Source: Oceanospirillaceae bacterium UBA2001
Lineage (GTDB): Bacteria > Pseudomonadota > Gammaproteobacteria > Pseudomonadales > Balneatricaceae
DNA length: 10,653 bases
Direction of reading: 5' to 3'
Assembly (NCBI GenBank): GCA_002335115.1
Contig: DDCR01000033.1
Coordinates: forward strand, 1 to 10,653
Shown one piece after another: positions 1 to 6,978 of the stretch. The notes beneath the pieces were generated by a model. The model had not been told where the DNA came from, did not search any database, and saw only the letters and a program-made list of their open reading frames with translations. Numbering within the stretch: position 1 is the first letter of the stretch; each line of letters begins with the position of its first letter. Made by a program: the position numbers and the translations under genes.

Positions 1-738
1 AAAGTGGCTTGTGAATATGTAGTCATTGGTGCGGGCCCATGGGCTAAGAGTTTGTGGGAAATGTTAGAACTTCCAAAAACTGTGAGTGTGAAAGGAGCTG
101 ATGACGTCATCCATACTGATATCCCCATGTGGATTTACTGGTCTCTTCAAGAAGGCACTTTAGGTGTAGACCCTAAGTTGCAGGTGGACAACAACGGTAA
201 CATGCCACCCGTGATCCATGTAGACTCTAATGCTCCTTTGTATTCGAGCGAAGATGGTAGCTTGGTTACTGACGAAATGTGGGGTATCTACTATAAGCCC
301 GACTTCCACTTTGGTGGGGTTCAAGGCGGTGCTGCGCCCTTCCCAGTGAAGACCAACCCAGACGAAGTCGCCGTTGACCCCTACGGCCCAGATTCTCCTG
401 AGTTTGTGGTTGGCCCAGAATTTGCTCGCATGTGGGTTTCTGCTTTGGCCCATTGTCAAAAGCGTTTTGAGGGAACCATGCCCAAGTTTAAGGACGAGCC
501 TAGTGGTGGTATCGGTTGCTTCACGCCTGACTCTTTCCCAATATTTGATGTTTTCCATTCCAATGCGTACTTTATAGCTGATTCGAATCATGGTTATAAA
601 ATGCTTGGAGTGGGTAAATTAGTGGCTAATGAAATTGCGACTGGCCAAAGTCACCGATTACTTGAGCCATTCCGCTTAACCCGATACGAGCAAGGTAAAT
701 TACACCCTATTTCAAGCAGTCCATTCCCCTGGTCATAA
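1..738 (+). CDS. FAD-dependent oxidoreductase (DAO family), C-terminal part
   Basis: This is the C-terminal part of a flavoprotein oxidoreductase of the DAO (D-amino-acid/sarcosine/glycine oxidase-like) superfamily. The frame is open at the left edge, so the GTG at position 4 is probably not the start. The segment YVVIGAGPWAKSLWEML resembles the internal DAO motif (roughly VVxAAGxWs...L) that normally lies about 200 residues in, rather than the N-terminal dinucleotide-binding GxGxxG. Roughly the first 200 residues, including the FAD-binding Rossmann motif, therefore lie outside the window. Further on, residues GGIGCFTPDSFPIFD and IADSNHGYKMLGVGKLVANEI match the usual C-terminal FAD/substrate-binding end (TPD..P, then a G.Y motif followed by a terminal helix). 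The substrate cannot be told from this part. The gene ends with TAA at 736-738, followed about 40 bases later by a strong terminator, so it is the last gene of its transcript. Confidence 0.85.
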   Translation, partial: KVACEYVVIGAGPWAKSLWEMLELPKTVSVKGADDVIHTDIPMWIYWSLQEGTLGVDPKLQVDNNGNMPPVIHVDSNAPLYSSEDGSLVTDEMWGIYYKPDFHFGGVQGGAAPFPVKTNPDEVAVDPYGPDSPEFVVGPEFARMWVSALAHCQKRFEGTMPKFKDEPSGGIGCFTPDSFPIFDVFHSNAYFIADSNHGYKMLGVGKLVANEIATGQSHRLLEPFRLTRYEQGKLHPISSSPFPWS

Positions 739-778
739 CAACGTAAAAGCTTCAGGTTTAAAGCCTTTGAGTTGTTCG

Positions 779-807
779 AAAAAGCCTCACTCCAGTGAGG
801 CTTTTTT
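779..807 (+). terminator. Intrinsic terminator after the oxidoreductase gene
   Basis: A 7-bp GC-rich stem GCCTCAC/GTGAGGC (784-790 and 795-801) with a TCCA loop is flanked by AAAAA on the left and TTTTTT on the right, which extends the stem and supplies the U-tract. It lies 40 bases after the oxidoreductase stop. The A-tract on the other side means it could also work on the minus strand, but no minus-strand gene ends here. Confidence 0.9.
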
Positions 808-899
808 GTTTCTCTAAAGCAAGCAGATGTCCCTGAGAGAAATCCCAAAAGTATCTCTACAGCATAGTAATCAGGCATAATAGAGACTAAATATTTCCC

Positions 900-1802
900 A
901 TGGACACGGGCATGAAACAAATCGATTGGTTAGCAAAACCTGCTTTAGGCGCCAGTCTGGTTGCTGCAATATGGGGTTTTAATATTGTAGTCATGAAAAT
1001 TGCCCTCAATGACATGGATCCTCTTTTGTTCACCGCCGCTCGGTTTTTATTACTCACCATGGTCCTAGTGCCCTTTGTCAAAATTTCTACTGCCCAGTTA
1101 AAACTTTTGCTACCCATTGCTCTAGTTATGGGCCTTGGTCACTTTTATGTATTAGCGGTGGGAATTTCTATCGTTCCTGGAGTCATCGCAAGCGTTTGTT
1201 TTCTGTTAGGGGCGCCTTTTTCAACTCTATTAAGTTACTTATTTCTTAACGAACGCATTACACCTGTGCAAACGTGGGCCATCGTTATAGCCACCATAGG
1301 CGCCATATTACCCACTTTATTGTTAGGCCAAAACGATCTTCAATGGGGCGTGTTTCTTGTGATATTAAGCACCTTTATGTGGGCTGTTGGTAACATTCAA
1401 ATTCGTAAACTTAAACAATTATCCGTTCTTTCTATTCAGTTCTGGATTGCTATTATTACTGCACCTTTGTGCTTTGTCGCTTACCTAGTGCGAGCCGACT
1501 CTACCCCCATACTGCCCCAATTTACGATCAGCATAATCCTATGCTTAGTGTATGTGGTGTTGTGTTCATCCATCTTGTCATATAGCCTGTGGTATGGACT
1601 CATTCATCGCCATGGCATGAGTCGTGTCGCTGGCTTTGTGCTACTTCAACCCCTTTTCACCCTCACCTTTGGTTATCTTATTTTGGGGGAGTCTCTCACT
1701 CTTTGGCAGCTAATTGGTAGCTCCATTACTTTGGGTGGTGTATATACATACTACCAACACCACAGAATTACAGAACCATCGGTTATTAATAAAACTCACT
1801 AA
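900..1802 (+). CDS. EamA/DMT-family transporter (10-TM metabolite exporter)
   Basis: This 300-residue, strongly hydrophobic inner-membrane protein has the two-fold repeat of the drug/metabolite transporter superfamily, with about ten membrane helices. The first EamA repeat runs from about residue 15 (SLVAAIWGFNIVVMKIAL) to about 140, where PTLLLGQND ends the first half. The second runs from about 150 (FLVILSTFMWAVGNIQIRKL) to about 288, ending in the typical LLQPLFTLTFGYLILGE and IGSSITLGGVYTYY. The length is normal for the family. Members export amino acids or other small metabolites, but the substrate cannot be read from sequence. The start is uncertain: ATG 900 has no clear ribosome-binding site, while ATG 912 (MKQIDWL) has GGA 7 bases upstream. 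It is a single-gene unit, preceded by the 779-807 terminator and convergent with the alkyltransferase gene. Confidence 0.9.
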   Translation: MDTGMKQIDWLAKPALGASLVAAIWGFNIVVMKIALNDMDPLLFTAARFLLLTMVLVPFVKISTAQLKLLLPIALVMGLGHFYVLAVGISIVPGVIASVCFLLGAPFSTLLSYLFLNERITPVQTWAIVIATIGAILPTLLLGQNDLQWGVFLVILSTFMWAVGNIQIRKLKQLSVLSIQFWIAIITAPLCFVAYLVRADSTPILPQFTISIILCLVYVVLCSSILSYSLWYGLIHRHGMSRVAGFVLLQPLFTLTFGYLILGESLTLWQLIGSSITLGGVYTYYQHHRITEPSVINKTH

Positions 1803-1914
1803 TATGAGATTAATATGCCACTAATATTAGTCATCACACAGCAAGTATTTGGAGCCTAGCTAAGGGCAAGCGATGTGATAAGGCTAGAGACAGGTTAAGG
1901 GGAAAGTTAGGTTA

Positions 1915-1942
1915 GCACTAAAATAGGCAGTGCATTTCTTTT
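1915..1942 (+). terminator. Possible weak terminator after the EamA gene
   Basis: GCACT (1915-1919) and AGTGC (1929-1933) can form a 5-bp stem with a 9-base loop, followed by the T-rich stretch ATTTCTTTT. The stem is short, and the sequence reaches to within a few bases of the convergent alkyltransferase gene's stop. Elsewhere in 1803-1945 I see only the 10-bp palindrome CTAATATTAG at 1821-1830. Confidence 0.3.
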
Positions 1943-1945
1943 GGG

Positions 1946-2425
1946 TTATTTGATGGAGCCTTCCAAGCGTAAAAGAAAAGCCTTAGTATCTTCGCCGCCA
2001 GCAAAGCCTGTGAGTCTGCCGTTGGCTCCTATGACCCGATGGCATGGAATGATCAATGGGATGGGGTTGCGTCCATTAGCAGCTCCCACTGCTCGTGTAG
2101 CTTTAGGGCGGTCTATGACTCTTGCTATGTCTTTATAGCTTCGGGTTTGCCCATAGGGAATCTGTTGCAAGGCACTTAAGACTTGCATTTGAAACTCAGT
2201 ACCAAAGGGTGCTATGGCTATATCAAAGCGCTTGCACTCTCCTGCAAAATAAGCCTCTATCTGTCTTCGAATGGGCTTAAATGCGAGTCGATTATAGATC
2301 CAATCGGAAGCCGGTGAGAGAGGCATTTTTCCCGTTGGGAAGCTTAGGTAGTGCAATACCTCTCCCTCTCCAGCAAGCAATAACTGGCCCACGGCAGATT
2401 GCATATAAGTGTATTCAAGTTGCAT
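1946..2425 (-). CDS. ogt: Methylated-DNA--protein-cysteine methyltransferase (O6-alkylguanine repair)
   Basis: This is a suicide DNA-repair protein that transfers the alkyl group from O6-alkylguanine (and O4-alkylthymine) in DNA to its own cysteine. The 159-residue form starting at ATG 2425 carries the family signature IIPCHRVIG with the acceptor Cys at residue 128. The DNA-binding segment before it contains the usual arginine-finger motif (RAVGAANGRNP, Arg111), and GLTGFAGG-like sequence follows (RLTGFAGGEDTKAFLL). The length matches the short Ogt/MGT form without the Ada regulatory domain. A longer reading from GTG 2434 is possible, but that GTG lies inside the ribosome-binding site AGGTGA (2431-2436), which is correctly spaced for ATG 2425, so I chose the ATG. 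The symbol ogt rests on family and length; specificity cannot be told from sequence. Confidence 0.92.
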   Translation of the reverse strand: MQLEYTYMQSAVGQLLLAGEGEVLHYLSFPTGKMPLSPASDWIYNRLAFKPIRRQIEAYFAGECKRFDIAIAPFGTEFQMQVLSALQQIPYGQTRSYKDIARVIDRPKATRAVGAANGRNPIPLIIPCHRVIGANGRLTGFAGGEDTKAFLLRLEGSIK

Positions 2426-2430
2426 GTGTA

Positions 2431-2436
2431 TCACCT
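2431..2436 (-). promoter_or_regulatory. Ribosome-binding site that fixes the alkyltransferase start
   Basis: On the minus strand AGGTGA lies 5 bases upstream of ATG 2425. The alternative start GTG 2434 is part of this element and would have no ribosome-binding site of its own. Confidence 0.75.
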
Positions 2437-2519
2437 AAGCTAACGTCTTTGAATAATACCTGTACTCATTAGACTACGCTAGCCAAACGCGCATCGGTGT
2501 CGTTTATGTATTATTGAGG

Positions 2520-3158
2520 TTAAGTGGAACTCAGTGCTAGATCGACTTTAATTTGCGCTAAATGCGCCATCATTAAATTTAGTGCTAGGTGCTCATCCCA
2601 ATTTTTTATTGCTTGTATCAAATTTCGATGCTCACTAGGTGGTCAGTTTGAAAAACTGTGCTGGCCATACATACCCGTAATTAAAATTTGCATAAATCCA
2701 GTTAACAAGTGATTGTTTTAAATACTAACAATAAGTCAGTGGAACTCTCCCGACAAGCGAATCAATTGTTGACGGTCATTGTTACTAAAAGCTGGCGCTT
2801 CGAGCACTGCATGGGCATCAAGAGTGACCATATCAGCGTCACTTCTCTGAGCCACAACATTTTTAATAATAATGGGTTCAATGGCCCTGCGGGTTTCAAA
2901 TAAGGTCATTGCTTGTTGCAAATTAGGCTGGCGGATACGCGCACCTTTGTTTGCCTGAAATTCTACCACTTCTATATTTGATAACGTCAGTAACGCCCTT
3001 TTGACGTTCATTCTACTCACACCAAACCGATCACAAACTGACTTTTCACTTAAATGTGTGCCAGGCCCAAGATGTTGTTGCATCACATCGTAAATAATAG
3101 CCTCGACAATGGCCTCATCAATAGTTGGTGCATCCTTTACACCATAAATACGTGCCAT
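2520..3158 (-). pseudogene. GntR-family (FCD/FadR-type) regulator broken by three in-frame stops
   Basis: The intact 5' part encodes 140 residues. They comprise a winged helix-turn-helix (LSEKSVCDRFGVSRMNVKRAL, wing ending NKGARI), then the start of an FCD ligand-binding domain (ETRRAIEPIIIKNV to LIRLSGEFH) that stops abruptly at TGA 2736-2738. Reading on in the same frame to TAA 2520-2522 still gives recognisable FCD sequence: HLLTGFM, ILITGMYGQH, then SEHRNLIQAI...NWDEHLALNLMMAHLAQI. The last part has the conserved EH (2628-2633) and a second His exactly 22 codons later (2562-2564), the usual FCD metal-ligand spacing. Two more stops interrupt this part, TAA 2718-2720 and TGA 2643-2645. The total, 212 codons, is close to a normal GntR/FCD protein. 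The FH to EH distance (37 codons) looks somewhat short, so a small in-frame deletion is possible. The upstream ribosome-binding site is poor. A truncated 140-residue DNA-binding protein could still be made, but it would lack most of the dimerisation/ligand domain. Confidence 0.85.
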
Positions 3159-3168
3159 TGCTTAGATT

Positions 3169-3191
3169 AAAAAAAGGCAACCCAAGCTACC
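3169..3191 (-). terminator. Possible intrinsic terminator upstream of the GntR pseudogene
   Basis: Reading the minus strand, GGTAGC (3191-3186), loop TTGG and GTTGCC (3181-3176) can form a 6-bp stem with two G-U pairs, followed directly by seven T's (3175-3169). It could stop transcription arriving from the permease gene just before the regulator. The stem is weak, hence the low confidence. Confidence 0.35.
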
Positions 3192-3319
3192 CTTAATATA
3201 ATCTACTCGTTTCACCAACGCTATTTTTCAGTTTCAATCAAAGATTTCAAACACATTAGATTAGGACTTACTCTGTCTGTCACTAGAATACAACCATACC
3301 TCAGGCCGAACTTGCCGTT

Positions 3320-3352
3320 CATAGCACCTCAAGAATAATGTGAGGTGCTATG
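3320..3352. repeat. Perfect 12-bp inverted repeat after the permease gene
   Basis: CATAGCACCTCA (3320-3331) and TGAGGTGCTATG (3341-3352) are exact reverse complements around a 9-base loop. On the minus strand the hairpin begins 18 bases after the permease stop. No T-tract follows on either strand, so it is not a textbook intrinsic terminator. A transcript 3'-end stabiliser or factor-assisted terminator is the most likely role. The rest of the gap 3159-3370 holds the candidate terminator at 3169-3191 and a TCGT-TTC-ACCA element at 3207-3217 that fits the loose FadR-type operator pattern. Confidence 0.75.
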
Positions 3353-3370
3353 TTAGTCTATGGACTCAGA

Positions 3371-4690
3371 TCAGGCGTCGTCAGGCAAAAGTTGGTTCAA
3401 TACAATGGCCAAAAATGCCGTAGGTGCAACCGCTGATGTGGCCAGCGTTTTCCAGATACCTGGCAAATACTGCACAGCAGATGGTACCAAATTGAGACCC
3501 AGACCCACTGTGAGTGATATGGCGATAATAATCATGTTGCGACGGCTCATTTGCACCTCCGACAAAACATTGAGCCCTGCCGCTGCAACCATGCCAAACA
3601 TCACAATCACGCCACCACCTAACACAGGCAGAGGCATTGAAGCGATGGTTGCACCCACTTTAGGTAGTAGGCCACACACGAGCATAATGACACCAGCAAT
3701 GGTCACCACATGACGGCTCATGACACCTGTCATACCAACAATACCCACATTCTGACTAAATGACGTATTTGGCAAACCACCAAACACACCAGCTACAGCG
3801 GTACCTAAACCATCTGCATAAGTGGCACCAGAAATTTCGTCATCTGTTGCTTCACGGCCCGCGCCTGCTTTTGTGGTTGCTGAAGCATCTCCTACCGTTT
3901 CAACTGCTGATACGATCGACACCAAAGTGACACCGATGACCGCGCCTAAGTTAAATTCAAAGCCGTAGGGCATAACCTGCAGACCCGTAATCCAACTGGC
4001 CTTTGTAACTGCGCCAAACGATACCATGCCAAGGATATAGGCCAATACATAACCCGCAATTAGACCAATTAAAATGGCCGCATTGGAGAGTATGCCATTG
4101 GTTCTAAATTTGACCACCAAAGCCACTATGATAACCGTCAAAGCAACAGACCAATGCTTTAAAGATCCAAAGCTGTCTGCATTCATTTGAAAGTCAGCGG
4201 CGCCACCAGCAGCGTATTTAATGCCCACAGGAATAAGATAAAGACCAATGGCCAAAATAACCAATCCTGTTACTAAGGGAGGGAACCAACTGCGAATATT
4301 GACGATGACTGCGCCCAGAGCAAAGTGTATAGCACCTGCAATAATGCACGAGGTTAAAGCAACCCCAAGACCCTGCGTTGCTGCAATTCCAGCGAGCACA
4401 CCAACAAAGGCAAAACTTGTGCCTTGCATAATGGGCAACCGAGCTCCAACCGGGCCAAACCCTATGGTTTGAAACAGCGTTGCAAGACCGGCAAATAACA
4501 TTGCCATCTGAATTAAGTAAACCTGTTGGGCACCACCAAAGGCCAAACCAGCTGCACCAGCAACAATAACTGCAGGTGTGACATTAGACGCAAACATCGC
4601 AAGCACATGTTGCAGCCCCAATGGCAATGCTTCACTCATGGGGGGGGTTTGATTTGCATCACTGTAGACGGAGGGATTTGCTTTTGTCAT
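3371..4690 (-). CDS. NCS2-family purine/pyrimidine permease (xanthine/urate/uracil type)
   Basis: This 439-residue inner-membrane protein belongs to the nucleobase:cation symporter-2 (NAT) family and imports nucleobases with a proton or cation. Family hallmarks are visible: QH (27-28) in the first helix, an E-T-V-G-D block with Glu264, the YADGLGT segment with Asp293, and the signature QNVGIVGMTG (313-322), which fits Q-N-x-G-x4-T-G. Glu264, Asp293, Gln313 and Asn314 correspond to substrate-site residues of E. coli XanQ-type transporters. That makes a xanthine/urate carrier somewhat more likely than a pure uracil carrier, but the substrate is an inference. The length is normal. ATG 4690 has a GAGAG-type ribosome-binding site about 9-10 bases upstream. 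The gene is divergent from dapA and is followed by a strong hairpin (3320-3352) and then the decayed GntR gene, which may once have controlled it. Confidence 0.9.
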   Translation of the reverse strand: MTKANPSVYSDANQTPPMSEALPLGLQHVLAMFASNVTPAVIVAGAAGLAFGGAQQVYLIQMAMLFAGLATLFQTIGFGPVGARLPIMQGTSFAFVGVLAGIAATQGLGVALTSCIIAGAIHFALGAVIVNIRSWFPPLVTGLVILAIGLYLIPVGIKYAAGGAADFQMNADSFGSLKHWSVALTVIIVALVVKFRTNGILSNAAILIGLIAGYVLAYILGMVSFGAVTKASWITGLQVMPYGFEFNLGAVIGVTLVSIVSAVETVGDASATTKAGAGREATDDEISGATYADGLGTAVAGVFGGLPNTSFSQNVGIVGMTGVMSRHVVTIAGVIMLVCGLLPKVGATIASMPLPVLGGGVIVMFGMVAAAGLNVLSEVQMSRRNMIIIAISLTVGLGLNLVPSAVQYLPGIWKTLATSAVAPTAFLAIVLNQLLPDDA

Positions 4691-4745
4691 ATTATTTACT
4701 CTCTTATTGAGATGCTTAGATCTCTAATTATTATTATTTAAACTA

Positions 4746-4766
4746 ACCAATCTGACCTTAATTGGT
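4746..4766. promoter_or_regulatory. ACCAAT/ATTGGT inverted repeat in the permease/dapA control region
   Basis: ACCAAT (4746-4751) and ATTGGT (4761-4766) form an inverted repeat with a 9-base spacer, only a few bases from the TTGTTAACAA palindrome. It may be part of a regulator-binding region; no known protein is assigned. Confidence 0.35.
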
Positions 4767-4769
4767 AGA

Positions 4770-4779
4770 TTGTTAACAA
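4770..4779. promoter_or_regulatory. Candidate GntR/FadR-type operator TTGTTAACAA
   Basis: This perfect 10-bp palindrome lies in the divergent permease/dapA intergenic region. It fits the published general FadR-subfamily operator pattern TNGT-N(0-3)-ACNA (TTGT-TA-ACAA), the pattern expected for FCD-domain GntR regulators. A partial second element, TGGT-CTC-ACC (4782-4791), follows directly. It lies 80 bases upstream of the permease start and about 120 upstream of dapA, so it could affect either gene. The loose pattern alone is common by chance; the perfect symmetry and the location are what make it credible. Confidence 0.45.
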
Positions 4780-4838
4780 GATGGTCTCACCTTTTTCCAT
4801 TAATGTATAGCCGTTACAAAATAAGCCTAACTGCAGAC

Positions 4839-4867
4839 TTGTTGATACACCGACATAGGTTTAAAAT
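4839..4867 (+). promoter_or_regulatory. Possible dapA promoter
   Basis: TTGTTG (4839-4844) and TAAAAT (4862-4867) are separated by 17 bases and lie about 30 bases before the dapA start. The -10 box matches the sigma-70 consensus at five of six positions, the -35 box at only three. This is suggestive only. Confidence 0.3.
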
Positions 4868-4884
4868 CACTCACCTATAGTCTT

Positions 4885-4889
4885 AGGAG
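4885..4889 (+). promoter_or_regulatory. Strong ribosome-binding site of dapA
   Basis: AGGAG lies 8 bases before ATG 4898. It is one of the strongest Shine-Dalgarno elements in the window and fixes the dapA start. Confidence 0.8.
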
Positions 4890-4897
4890 TCAGTTCA

Positions 4898-5764
4898 ATG
4901 TTTAGTGGTTCATACGTCGCTTTAGTTACCCCTTTTATTAATGGCAAGTTAGATGAGACCGCCCTGCGTCGCATGGTTAACTGGCAGCTAGATAATGGCA
5001 CTCATGGTTTAGTGCCTGTGGGCACCACAGGTGAATCACCCACCTTGTCTGAAAAGGAACACAAACGGGTGGTGGAAATCGTTGTTGAAGAAAACAATGG
5101 CCGCGTACCCGTGATCGCAGGAGCTGGCTCAAACAACCCAGTTGAAGCATTAGCTTATGCTCGTCATGCCAAAGAATTGGGTGCCGATGCCGTATTATGT
5201 GTTGCAGGTTATTATAATCGCCCAAATCAAGATGGGCTTTATGCTCACTTCGAGTATATTGCTCAAGGGGTTGAAATTCCGATGATAATTTACAACATTC
5301 CACCCCGCGCCATTGTTGATATCGAACCAAAAACTATGGCCAAGCTTGCGGCACTTAAAAATGTAGTGGGCGTAAAGGATGCTACGGGTGATATTGCGCG
5401 GATAAGTTTGGAACGACTGGCACTTGGTAGTGACTTTTCTTACCTTTCAGGAGACGATTTAGCGTCCGTGGCTTACAATGCAGTGGGAGGCAATGGCTGT
5501 ATTTCCGTCACAGCTAACGTTGCACCGAGCCGATGTTCTGCCATGCAGACGGCCTGCTTAAAGGGTGACTTCAAGGAAGCCAAACGCATTCATGACGAAC
5601 TCACTCCTCTGCATGCAGCCATGTTCAATGAACCAAGTCCAGCAGGCGTAAAATACGCGGCTTCCCTATTAGGCTTGTGTAATGAGGAATCTCGCTTACC
5701 AGTGATGCCATTGAGTCAAGAAAGCAAAGCCATATTGAATGGTCTACAACATCTAATGGGCTAA
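4898..5764 (+). CDS. dapA: 4-hydroxy-tetrahydrodipicolinate synthase
   Basis: This class I aldolase condenses pyruvate with aspartate semialdehyde, the first committed step of lysine and meso-diaminopimelate synthesis in the cytoplasm. The 288-residue (beta/alpha)8 protein has all key residues: VGTTGES (Thr43/Thr44), Tyr106 in GYYNRP, Tyr132 and Arg137 in IIYNIPPR, the Schiff-base Lys160 in GVKDATGD, and the LSGDD and GGNGCISVTANVAP loops. These align with E. coli Thr44/45, Tyr107, Tyr133, Arg138 and Lys161. ATG 4898 has a strong AGGAG ribosome-binding site (4885-4889) 8 bases upstream. The wording of the motifs (NIPPR followed by D instead of NVPxRTG, HGLVPVGTTGESPTL, EHKRVVE) recalls the alphaproteobacterial type more than the usual gammaproteobacterial one. 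It is divergent from a nucleobase permease and convergent with purC. A related aldolase function (other N-acetylneuraminate-lyase-superfamily reactions) is less likely because Arg137 is present. Confidence 0.88.
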   Translation: MFSGSYVALVTPFINGKLDETALRRMVNWQLDNGTHGLVPVGTTGESPTLSEKEHKRVVEIVVEENNGRVPVIAGAGSNNPVEALAYARHAKELGADAVLCVAGYYNRPNQDGLYAHFEYIAQGVEIPMIIYNIPPRAIVDIEPKTMAKLAALKNVVGVKDATGDIARISLERLALGSDFSYLSGDDLASVAYNAVGGNGCISVTANVAPSRCSAMQTACLKGDFKEAKRIHDELTPLHAAMFNEPSPAGVKYAASLLGLCNEESRLPVMPLSQESKAILNGLQHLMG

Positions 5765-5809
5765 CTAAACTGGTGCCGCTGCCAGGAGCTTTGTAACTTG
5801 GGTTCTGGC

Positions 5810-6913
5810 CTAACGGATAAGCCCATAGTCTTGATCTAAGACGTCTATAATCTCTTGCTTAGGCTGCTGACTGACGTTCAGTGGGTGGCCTATAATCTTC
5901 TCTGCAATACCAATATAAGTATCTGAGATGTCTTGCATCGCTTGCAAAGGTAATGCATTGTCCTTGGCTAACGCGCTGCGCTCTGACATGCGGTTTTTGT
6001 TAAGCAAAATGTCAGCATCATCAAAATAGTTAAGCAAAAACTGCCTAAAACCCTCTTTAGAATTTTCCACTACCTTGCCAGACCTAAGAGCTGTACCATC
6101 CCAAATACGCGATGAATCAGGTGTGCCCACCTCATCCATGTAGATCAATTTATCGTTACCCTTGGCATCCTTGACGTAGCCAAATTCAAATTTGGTATCA
6201 ACCAGCACTTGATCATGAGCCGCTAAGTCTTGGCTAATGACCGAGAAGCCATCACGTAGCAAGTTCTCATAACGGTTAATATCAGCAGGCGTTGAAAAGT
6301 TAAAGGCACGATAATTAGCTTCTAGATCTGCCCGGGCAATATTAACATCATCTGCCTCTGCCACATTAGGGATGCCTTTTAAAATGCCTTTAGTCGAGGG
6401 AGTTATTAATAATTCGGGTAAACACTGATCTTGCTGCAAACCCTCTGGCAGTTGCATACCGCAGAACGTCCGTTCCCCTGCTTTATAAGCACGCCACATA
6501 GACCCCGTAATATACTGACGGGCAATGGCTTCTACCATTACAGGTCTTGCCTTTTGTACTATCCAAACCAATGGGTGGGGTGTGTCTACAATGTGACTAT
6601 CTGCCAAACCAGCTTCACGAAAACGCGCAAACCAATAGTTAGCCACAGCATTAAGTGCAGCACCTTTACCTGGCACGCCCCGCAATCCATCTTCTCCATG
6701 CCAAATGCAATCAAAAGCGGAGATACGATCACTAATAACCATGACTGCTAAAGGAGCATCGGCAGCCACATTATAGCCTTTGCTGGCGATTAAACGCTTG
6801 CTGTGCTTATTACTGAGCCAATACACACTGCGGACTTTTCCGCTGTGTACAGGTAAATCTGTAACAATAGGCAAATCATCATTGCTCGCAAGAACGTTAT
6901 AAAAAGCAGACAT
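5810..6913 (-). CDS. purC: Phosphoribosylaminoimidazole-succinocarboxamide synthase (long form)
   Basis: SAICAR synthetase joins CAIR and aspartate using ATP, in the de novo purine pathway. At 367 residues this is the long form typical of Vibrio, Shewanella and relatives, not the roughly 237-residue E. coli/Pseudomonas form. Motifs in order are SGKVRSVYW (24-32, nucleotide-binding loop), [14 protein letters not shown] (61-74), GKGAALN (82-88), [12 protein letters not shown] (132-143), [13 protein letters not shown] (168-180), DTKFEFGY (239-246), [14 protein letters not shown] (259-272) and a KEGFRQFL segment near 288. No residue appears to be missing. ATG 6913 has no recognisable Shine-Dalgarno sequence: the bases before it read CCACCTCAT, which looks like an anti-Shine-Dalgarno sequence. 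The gene follows lysR on the same strand after a 65-base gap and is convergent with dapA. Confidence 0.95.
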   Translation of the reverse strand: MSAFYNVLASNDDLPIVTDLPVHSGKVRSVYWLSNKHSKRLIASKGYNVAADAPLAVMVISDRISAFDCIWHGEDGLRGVPGKGAALNAVANYWFARFREAGLADSHIVDTPHPLVWIVQKARPVMVEAIARQYITGSMWRAYKAGERTFCGMQLPEGLQQDQCLPELLITPSTKGILKGIPNVAEADDVNIARADLEANYRAFNFSTPADINRYENLLRDGFSVISQDLAAHDQVLVDTKFEFGYVKDAKGNDKLIYMDEVGTPDSSRIWDGTALRSGKVVENSKEGFRQFLLNYFDDADILLNKNRMSERSALAKDNALPLQAMQDISDTYIGIAEKIIGHPLNVSQQPKQEIIDVLDQDYGLIR

Positions 6914-6978
6914 ATGAGGTGGTTTCTAGGATCAATCGAAACATTATTTTACCTAAATTAAAGGGCAGGTGCAGCTAG

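Noticed and set aside
2520..2738. The three stops in the GntR gene as programmed readthrough or recoding (selenocysteine).
   Set aside because: Stops of two kinds (TGA, TAA, TGA) occur within 100 bases, with no visible SECIS-like element, in a regulator family not known for recoding. Decay is simpler.
3207..3217. TCGT-TTC-ACCA upstream of the GntR pseudogene as an autoregulatory operator.
   Set aside because: It fits the loose TNGT-N(0-3)-ACNA pattern but is not palindromic, and such matches are expected by chance about once per kilobase. It is kept only as a note.
3360..3713. Long antisense frame opposite the permease gene.
   Set aside because: It mirrors the codon pattern of the NCS2 gene on the other strand and has no recognisable protein features. 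The same applies to antisense frames over purC, lysR, dapA and the oxidoreductase.
5765..5809. CTGG...CCAG near 5770-5785 as a bidirectional terminator between dapA and purC.
   Set aside because: Only a 4-bp stem with no T-tract on either side, so not supportable.
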